A stretch of 64,000 bases of DNA from Agreia sp. Leaf283 (lineage in GTDB: Bacteria > Actinomycetota > Actinomycetes > Actinomycetales > Microbacteriaceae): the NCBI RefSeq assembly GCF_001422485.1, contig NZ_LMNF01000004.1, positions 186,001 to 250,000 of the forward strand, given 5' to 3'. Shown here piece after piece: positions 59,575 through 64,000 of this stretch; position 1 is the first letter of the stretch; every line of letters starts with the position of its first letter. The position numbers and the translations under genes were made by a program. Under the pieces are notes generated by a model. The model was not told the DNA's origin. It saw only the letters and a program-made list of their open reading frames with translations, and did no database searches.

Positions 59575-60510
59575 ATGAAGGCAGTGCGATTCCACGTCAC
59601 GGGCGAACCGAGTGTTCTGCAGCTAGACGACGTGGAGACCCCGACTCCCGGGAGCGGCGAGGTGCGAATCAGGGTCGAGGCCTCGGCGTTCAGCCCTGCC
59701 GACAACGGAATCCGCGCGGGCATCCTCCCGATTCCGGTAACGCTGCCGCACACCCCCGGCTACGACGTGTCGGGCACGATCGACGCCCTCGGCGACGACG
59801 TCTCGGGCTTCACGGTCGGCGACCGCGTCATCGGCTTTCTGCCCATGACCGCCCCCGGGGCGGCTGCCGAGTTCGTCATCGCGCCGGCGAACGTGCTGGC
59901 CGCGGCGCCCTTGAGCATTCCCCTCGCCGATGCCGCGGCCATCCCCTCGGTCGCCCTCACCGCCTGGCAGGCGCTCTTCGACGAGGCGTCGCTGGCCGAG
60001 GGCCAGACGGTGCTGATCGTGGGCGCCGGGGGCGCGGTCGGCGGATTCGCGATCGGACTCGCCAAGCACGCCGGCGCGCACGTGATCGCCACGGCCAGTG
60101 AGCGCAGCCATAAGAGCGTGCGCGCGGCGGGCGCCGACGTCGTCATCGACCACACACGGGAGAGTGTGCTCGATGCGGTCACCGAACCGGTCGACGTGCT
60201 GTTGAACCTGGCGCCCATCGATCCCGAGGAGTTCACGGCACTCGTCGGTCTCGTGCGCGACGGCGGCGTGGTCGTGAGCACGACCGCGTGGATGCCGGCA
60301 CCGAGCGACGAGAGCCGCGGCGTGCGGTCGGTCGTTATGTATGTACGCAGCGACGCCGAGCGGCTGGCCCGCATCGTCTCGCTGGTCGACGAGGGCGTTC
60401 TGCGCGTCGAGATCGCCCGAAGGGTGCCGCTCGCCGAGCTCGCCGACATCCACCAGCAGGCAGCCGACGGCACCCTGCGCGGAAAGGTGATCGTGCTGCC
60501 CAACGCGTGA
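59575..60510 (+). CDS. NADP-dependent medium-chain oxidoreductase (quinone oxidoreductase-like)
   Basis: 311 residues from the ATG at 59575 (AAGGAG upstream). GroES-like half with GYDVSGTI (about 61-68), Rossmann half with VGAGGAVGGFAIGLAK (about 148-163). No zinc ligands. Reduces quinones or activated alkenes. Under direct control of the divergent MarR via the twin operators, the usual layout for electrophile-induced reductases. Paralogue of the gene at 16583 but only moderately alike. Confidence 0.9.
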   Translation: MKAVRFHVTGEPSVLQLDDVETPTPGSGEVRIRVEASAFSPADNGIRAGILPIPVTLPHTPGYDVSGTIDALGDDVSGFTVGDRVIGFLPMTAPGAAAEFVIAPANVLAAAPLSIPLADAAAIPSVALTAWQALFDEASLAEGQTVLIVGAGGAVGGFAIGLAKHAGAHVIATASERSHKSVRAAGADVVIDHTRESVLDAVTEPVDVLLNLAPIDPEEFTALVGLVRDGGVVVSTTAWMPAPSDESRGVRSVVMYVRSDAERLARIVSLVDEGVLRVEIARRVPLAELADIHQQAADGTLRGKVIVLPNA

Positions 60511-60516
60511 GCGCCC

Positions 60517-60546
60517 TTGCACGATCGACCCCGCGCTGCCTAGCGT
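60517..60546 (+). promoter_or_regulatory. Promoter of the FAD oxidoreductase gene (leaderless)
   Basis: TTGCAC (60517-60522), 18 bases, TAGCGT (60541-60546), then 7 bases to the ATG at 60554. Confidence 0.6.
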
Positions 60547-60553
60547 GATGGTC

Positions 60554-61795
60554 ATGACCGGGCAATCGGATGCGAGCGTCGTCATCGCGGGCGGCGGGCC
60601 GGCCGGGCTCTTTCTCGGCTTACTCCTCGCCCGCGCCGGCGTTCGCACAACGGTGCTCGAGAAGCACGCCGACTTCCTGCGCGACTTCCGCGGAGACACC
60701 GTGCACCCCAGCACGCTCACGATGCTCGATGACCTCGGTCTGTTCGACCGCTTCGACGCCCTGCCGCACTCGAAGATCAGAACGGTCTCGCTGCCGGCCG
60801 GCGATGGTTCGGAGGTGATCATGGCCGACTTCGGTCGACTGACAGTTGCGCACCCCTACATCGCCATGGTTCCGCAGTGGGACCTGCTGGATCTGCTCGC
60901 CGATGCCGGTCGGGCCGAACCCGCGTTCACCCTGAGGATGCGGCACGAGGTGACCGGGGTCATCCGTGAGGGTGGCCGGGCCGTCGGCGTGAGATACGAA
61001 TCACCCGACGGGGCCGGAGAGATCAGGGCCGACCTCGTGGTGGCCTGCGATGGACGATCCTCGACCGTGCGCGCGGCGGCGAAACTCCCGGTGAAGAGGT
61101 TCGCGGTCGACTTCGATGCGTGGTGGTTCCGCGTGACGACGACGAGGTTCGTGGGCGAGCAGCTGATACCGCTGCTGGGCGGCGGTCATGTGATGATCTG
61201 CATTCCTCGGCAGGGCTACCTGCAGATCGCCTCCCTCGGACCGAAGGGCACCGATCGCCAGCTGCGGGCCCGGGGCGTCGACGCGCTCAGGGCCGACGTC
61301 GCATCCCTCGTGCCCGAGCTCGAGCCAGACGTGCACAACCTCGACTCGATGGACGACGTCAAGCATCTCGACGTCAAGCTCGATCGGCTCACGAAGTGGC
61401 ACAGGCCCGGCCTGCTCTGCATCGGAGACGCGGCCCACGCCATGTCGCCGGTCGGCGGTGTGGGTATCAATCTCGCCGTGCAGGATGCCGTTGCGACCGC
61501 CCGCATCATCGCGTCACCGCTGCTGCGGGGCGAGTTCGCAGACGGCGGCTCCCGGGTGCTGTCACGGGTTCGACGACGTCGCCTCCTGCCGACCGTGCTC
61601 ATCCAGGGCCTGCAGCGGGTGCTGCACCGGCGACTCATCGATCCGGCGCTCGACGCGCGTGCCACCCGGCCGCCGCGTGCCCTTCTGACGCTCGTGCGAA
61701 CCGTGCCCGCGCTTTGCGGCGTCGCCGCGCGGTTCATCGGCATCGGGCCGCGACCCGAGCGGGTTCCGGCGTTCGCCCGCAGGTTGGAACGCTGA
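60554..61795 (+). CDS. FAD-dependent oxidoreductase (UbiH/PHBH class)
   Basis: 413 residues from the ATG at 60554. FAD motif GGGPAGLFLG (about 14-23), Glu ending the second strand (VLEKH), DG motif ACDGRSS (about 162-168) and GD motif CIGDAAHAMSPVGGVGINLAVQDA (about 292-315 in pieces). This is the PHBH-class hydroxylase layout. The last 85 residues are basic and helical. Two upstream in-frame starts (60545, 60548) exist; the chosen one fits the promoter spacing. Converges with the XRE gene with 3 bases between stops. Aromatic or quinone-type substrate is probable. Confidence 0.88.
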   Translation: MTGQSDASVVIAGGGPAGLFLGLLLARAGVRTTVLEKHADFLRDFRGDTVHPSTLTMLDDLGLFDRFDALPHSKIRTVSLPAGDGSEVIMADFGRLTVAHPYIAMVPQWDLLDLLADAGRAEPAFTLRMRHEVTGVIREGGRAVGVRYESPDGAGEIRADLVVACDGRSSTVRAAAKLPVKRFAVDFDAWWFRVTTTRFVGEQLIPLLGGGHVMICIPRQGYLQIASLGPKGTDRQLRARGVDALRADVASLVPELEPDVHNLDSMDDVKHLDVKLDRLTKWHRPGLLCIGDAAHAMSPVGGVGINLAVQDAVATARIIASPLLRGEFADGGSRVLSRVRRRRLLPTVLIQGLQRVLHRRLIDPALDARATRPPRALLTLVRTVPALCGVAARFIGIGPRPERVPAFARRLER

Positions 61796-61798
61796 CCG

Positions 61799-62371
61799 TC
61801 AGGTCTTCGCGCGTGATGTCTTGCTCAGCGCCACCAGGTAGCGGCAGTCGCGCGGGCCGGCGTTGGCGAATACGCACTCGGCAGGTTCGCCGAGCTGTAG
61901 GCAGTCCCCCGCGTAGAGGCGATGAAGCGCGTCGCCCTCGGTGAAGTCGAGCGTGCCGTCGATCACCCAGATCTGCTGGTCGATGAACCGGAACGCGTCT
62001 GCCGGGTAGTGAACCGTGGCACCCGGGGGGAGGGTCACGTCGACGAGCTCGAGCGACGCGGCCATCGCCGGCGAGAGAGCTCGGCGCACGTAGCCCGTGT
62101 CGGGATCGGTCCAGACCTGCTGATCCTCCGCTCGCCTCAGCCGGGAGCCCGGGTCTTCTGCTCTCACGATGAGCTGGGACAGGGTGAGGCCGAGCCCGGC
62201 CGAGAGGCGGGCGAGAAGGGCGGCCGTTGGCTGCACCTCGCTCCGTTCGATCCGATTGATCATCGTGCGAGAGACCCCGGAGAGTTCGGCGAGGGCTGTG
62301 ATCGACATGCCCTGCTCGACTCTGGCGGAGTGCACGGTGCGGGCAAGGGCCTCATTCAGATCGTGCGGCAC
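61799..62371 (-). CDS. XRE-family regulator with cupin domain
   Basis: 190 residues, GTG start with GAGGAG upstream. Helix-turn-helix about 10-65 (GMSITALAELSGVSRTMINRIERSEVQPTAALLARLSAGLG in pieces). Cupin about 110-185 (LPPGATVHYPADAF, YAGDCLQLGEPAECVFAN). This fold senses small ligands, often amines or amino acids. Divergent from an acetyltransferase gene across 47 bases, so probably controls it. Confidence 0.9.
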   Translation of the reverse strand: MPHDLNEALARTVHSARVEQGMSITALAELSGVSRTMINRIERSEVQPTAALLARLSAGLGLTLSQLIVRAEDPGSRLRRAEDQQVWTDPDTGYVRRALSPAMAASLELVDVTLPPGATVHYPADAFRFIDQQIWVIDGTLDFTEGDALHRLYAGDCLQLGEPAECVFANAGPRDCRYLVALSKTSRAKT

Positions 62372-62418
62372 GACATCTCCTCGGCACTATAAGAACCATT
62401 CGTGTTTACTATATGTGC

Positions 62419-62958
62419 ATGACCAGACAACATCGAATTCGGGCGGCGGCCGCAGCGGATGCCGCCGCCTGCGCATCCATCTACGCGCACTATGTGAGGA
62501 CAACGGCAATCACGTTCGAGACCGACCCTCCGTCGGTCGACGAGATGATGCGAAGGATCGCCAAGGCGCAGGAGCGCCACGAGTGGTTGGTCCTCGAGGA
62601 GGACGACGCGGTGATCGGCTACGCCTACGCCGGCACCTTCAATCCGCGAGCGGCGTATAAATGGAGCTGCGAGGTGAGCGTGTATCTCGACGTCGAACGT
62701 CGCGGTGCGGGTGCCGGCAGCGCGCTGTACGAGGAACTGCTCGCCCGGCTCGCACGGCGAGGTTTCCGGCGCGCGATCGCCGGCGTGACGCAGCCGAATC
62801 CGGCAAGTGCGCGATTGCACGAGAAGTTCGGGTTCGAGCCCGTGGGAATCTACAGGAACATCGGGTGGAAGTTCGACGGCTGGCACGACGTCGCCTGGTT
62901 TCAGCTCGACCTCGATCCGGATGAGGACCGAGCGGTCGCTCCCCGCGAAACGCGGTGA
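62419..62958 (+). CDS. GNAT N-acetyltransferase, phosphinothricin acetyltransferase family
   Basis: 179 residues from the ATG at 62419; an ATG two codons earlier is also open. Hallmarks: IYAHYVRTTAITFET, GYAYAGTFNPRAAYKWSCEVSVYL, RRGAGAGSALYEELLARL (acetyl-CoA loop), LHEKFGF and GWKFDGWHDVAWFQ. Family members acetylate phosphinothricin, methionine sulfoximine or related amino acids. Divergent from the XRE-cupin regulator. TTTACT lies 8 bases before the start, which fits a leaderless message. Confidence 0.9.
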   Translation: MTRQHRIRAAAAADAAACASIYAHYVRTTAITFETDPPSVDEMMRRIAKAQERHEWLVLEEDDAVIGYAYAGTFNPRAAYKWSCEVSVYLDVERRGAGAGSALYEELLARLARRGFRRAIAGVTQPNPASARLHEKFGFEPVGIYRNIGWKFDGWHDVAWFQLDLDPDEDRAVAPRETR

Positions 62959-62993
62959 CTGAGAAGGAGTCGACGAAGGTGCGCCCGCGAACC

Positions 62994-63467
62994 TCAGGCC
63001 TCGGGATCCCGCGCATCCCACCCCGGGGTGTCGATGCGGATGACGTCGGCTCCCACATAGCTCTGCAGGGTCTGCTCGAGCGCGGCCACCGCGTCTGCGC
63101 CGACCTGGCTCTCCCACTCGGTGCGGAGCCGGTCGAAGATCGCCTCGCCCTCGCGCATCATCGTCAGTCCGCGCTCGGTGACCCGCAGTTGCATGCGGCG
63201 CTTGTCGGAGGGGTCCGGCTCCCGTGCCACGAAGCCGCGGCCCTCGAGCAGCGTGATCGTCTTGGCGGCCGCCTGCTTGGTGATCGACATCGCCCGCCCG
63301 AGCTCGGAGGCGCTGTCGGCCCCGGCGAGGATCGAGTGGAGCGCGAAGTCATGCACCGGCCGCACGTCGTCGTATCCGAGCTTCGACAGCTCTTCCGAGC
63401 CGCGGTCGGCCATGCTGCGGAAGCCGGCGAGCAGCAGCAGCGCGAGATCGGCACCTCTTCTGGACAT
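62994..63467 (-). CDS. MarR-family transcriptional regulator
   Basis: 157 residues from the ATG at 63467; TACACT lies 6 bases upstream (leaderless), while the 20 residues added by a longer frame are unlike the family. Winged helix about 50-115 (ASELGRAMSITKQAAAKTITLLEGRGFV, wing DPSDKRRM). Divergent from the alpha/beta hydrolase at 63554; two GACAAC-GTTGTC palindromes between them mark its binding sites. Confidence 0.9.
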   Translation of the reverse strand: MSRRGADLALLLLAGFRSMADRGSEELSKLGYDDVRPVHDFALHSILAGADSASELGRAMSITKQAAAKTITLLEGRGFVAREPDPSDKRRMQLRVTERGLTMMREGEAIFDRLRTEWESQVGADAVAALEQTLQSYVGADVIRIDTPGWDARDPEA

Positions 63468-63488
63468 GGCCACAGTGTACGACGAGTA

Positions 63489-63539
63489 TTGACCTGGACA
63501 ACCCGGTTGTCTACTGTGATTAGACAACCTTGTTGTCTA
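63489..63539. promoter_or_regulatory. Hydrolase promoter with two MarR operators
   Basis: TTGACC (63489-63494)-17-TACTGT (63512-63517) on the plus strand. Palindrome GACAACCCGGTTGTC (63497-63511) fills the spacer; TAGACAACCTTGTTGTCTA (63521-63539) covers the start site. Confidence 0.88.
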
Positions 63540-63553
63540 TTTGAGGAGCAATC

Positions 63554-64000
63554 ATGACCGTCATCACCCCACTGGGCGCAACCATCGCCGAGGTCACTCA
63601 CCACCTGGTCGATGTGAACGACACGCGGCTGCACTACGTCTCCGCCGGCGAGACGGGATCGCCCATCGTGCTGGTGCACGGATGGCCCGAGACCTGGTGG
63701 GCGTTTCGCAAGCTCATTCCCCTGCTCGCCCGAACGCACCGCGTCTACGCGCTCGACCTTCGGGGCTTCGGAGATTCCGCGACCACAGCCGAGGCATGGG
63801 AGCCGCGGGTCGCCGCAGACGATCTGCACCACCTCGTCGACCACCTCGGCGTCGGCCCGGTGCACCTGCTCTGCCAGGACATCAGCGGCGGGGTCGCCTT
63901 CCGCTTCGCCGCGACCCACCCCGACGACCTCCTCAGCTTCACGGCGACCGAGTCGAGTCTGGTGGGCTTCGGGCTCGAGCAGCTCGCCGACGTGAACGGC
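63554..64000 (+). CDS. Alpha/beta hydrolase, epoxide hydrolase/dehalogenase-like (runs off the window)
   Basis: First 149 residues; no stop before the window end. LVHGWPETWWAFRKLIPLLA (oxyanion HGWP) and DLRGFGDS are those of epoxide hydrolases and haloalkane dehalogenases. The nucleophile elbow LCQDISGG carries Asp, not Ser, which supports that group rather than an esterase. GAGGAG precedes the ATG. Controlled by the divergent MarR through two palindromes. The acid and His of the triad lie outside the window. Confidence 0.85.
   Translation, partial: MTVITPLGATIAEVTHHLVDVNDTRLHYVSAGETGSPIVLVHGWPETWWAFRKLIPLLARTHRVYALDLRGFGDSATTAEAWEPRVAADDLHHLVDHLGVGPVHLLCQDISGGVAFRFAATHPDDLLSFTATESSLVGFGLEQLADVNG

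Overview
The window is high-GC DNA with closely packed genes. It shows GTG starts, ATGA/GTGA overlaps, many promoters placed 6-8 nt before a start codon (leaderless mRNA), cell-wall sorting signals of the LAxTG type and a DtxR-type iron box. Together these point to an actinobacterium. The dispersed intergenic repeats and gene content fit the family Microbacteriaceae; that family-level call is inference. It looks chromosomal: no phage, plasmid, transposase, tRNA, rRNA or CRISPR was seen.

Region 1 (1-15.8 kb) is a polysaccharide-use locus. The end of one sugar ABC permease and a complete second one (YtfT/YjfF type, furanose import) are followed by four very large secreted proteins. Each has an N-terminal LamG domain, Ig-like modules, one or two GH43 beta-propellers with visible Asp/Asp/Glu triads, and a C-terminal sorting signal. 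The likely job is trimming arabinan-type polymers at the cell surface and importing the released pentofuranose.

Region 2 (15.8-25.3 kb) is a run of small regulator-enzyme modules: quinone oxidoreductase/hydrolase/TetR, flavin monooxygenase/MarR, HAD dehalogenase, TetR/NAD(P)-binding protein, rifamycin ADP-ribosyltransferase (arr) and manganese catalase. It also carries a GH16-like pseudogene. Region 3 (25.3-29.9 kb) is an iron-regulated heme module: a near-perfect DtxR/IdeR box, a small secreted neocarzinostatin-fold protein and a 1158-residue HtaA-domain protein with an LPRTG anchor.

Region 4 (29.9-46.2 kb) holds a TetR/MFS efflux pair, a MacB-like ABC exporter divergent from a NarL-type two-component system, several regulator-enzyme pairs with clear palindromic operators, a PadR/HAAS pair, an orphan zinc-ribbon nuclease and a broken DoxX gene. 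Region 5 (46.4-58.7 kb) is the most unusual part: an 11-gene operon with a DrrAB-type exporter, malonyl-CoA:ACP transacylase, ketoreductase, acyl carrier protein, dehydratase, an acetyltransferase-domain fusion, a GT-B-like protein, a GcvT-like protein, a ketosynthase fused to a catalytically dead second ketosynthase (KS-CLF in one chain), and a phosphopantetheinyl transferase. This is a self-contained highly reducing type II polyketide/polyene-type pathway. Region 6 (58.7-64 kb) returns to MarR/XRE regulators, each next to an oxidoreductase, acetyltransferase or hydrolase, with well-formed operators.

Dispersed repeats matter here: a TTCCCTGAGC-TGTCGAAGGG family that supplies stop codons to two genes and sits in frame inside a third, plus two hairpin families whose copies differ by compensatory changes.
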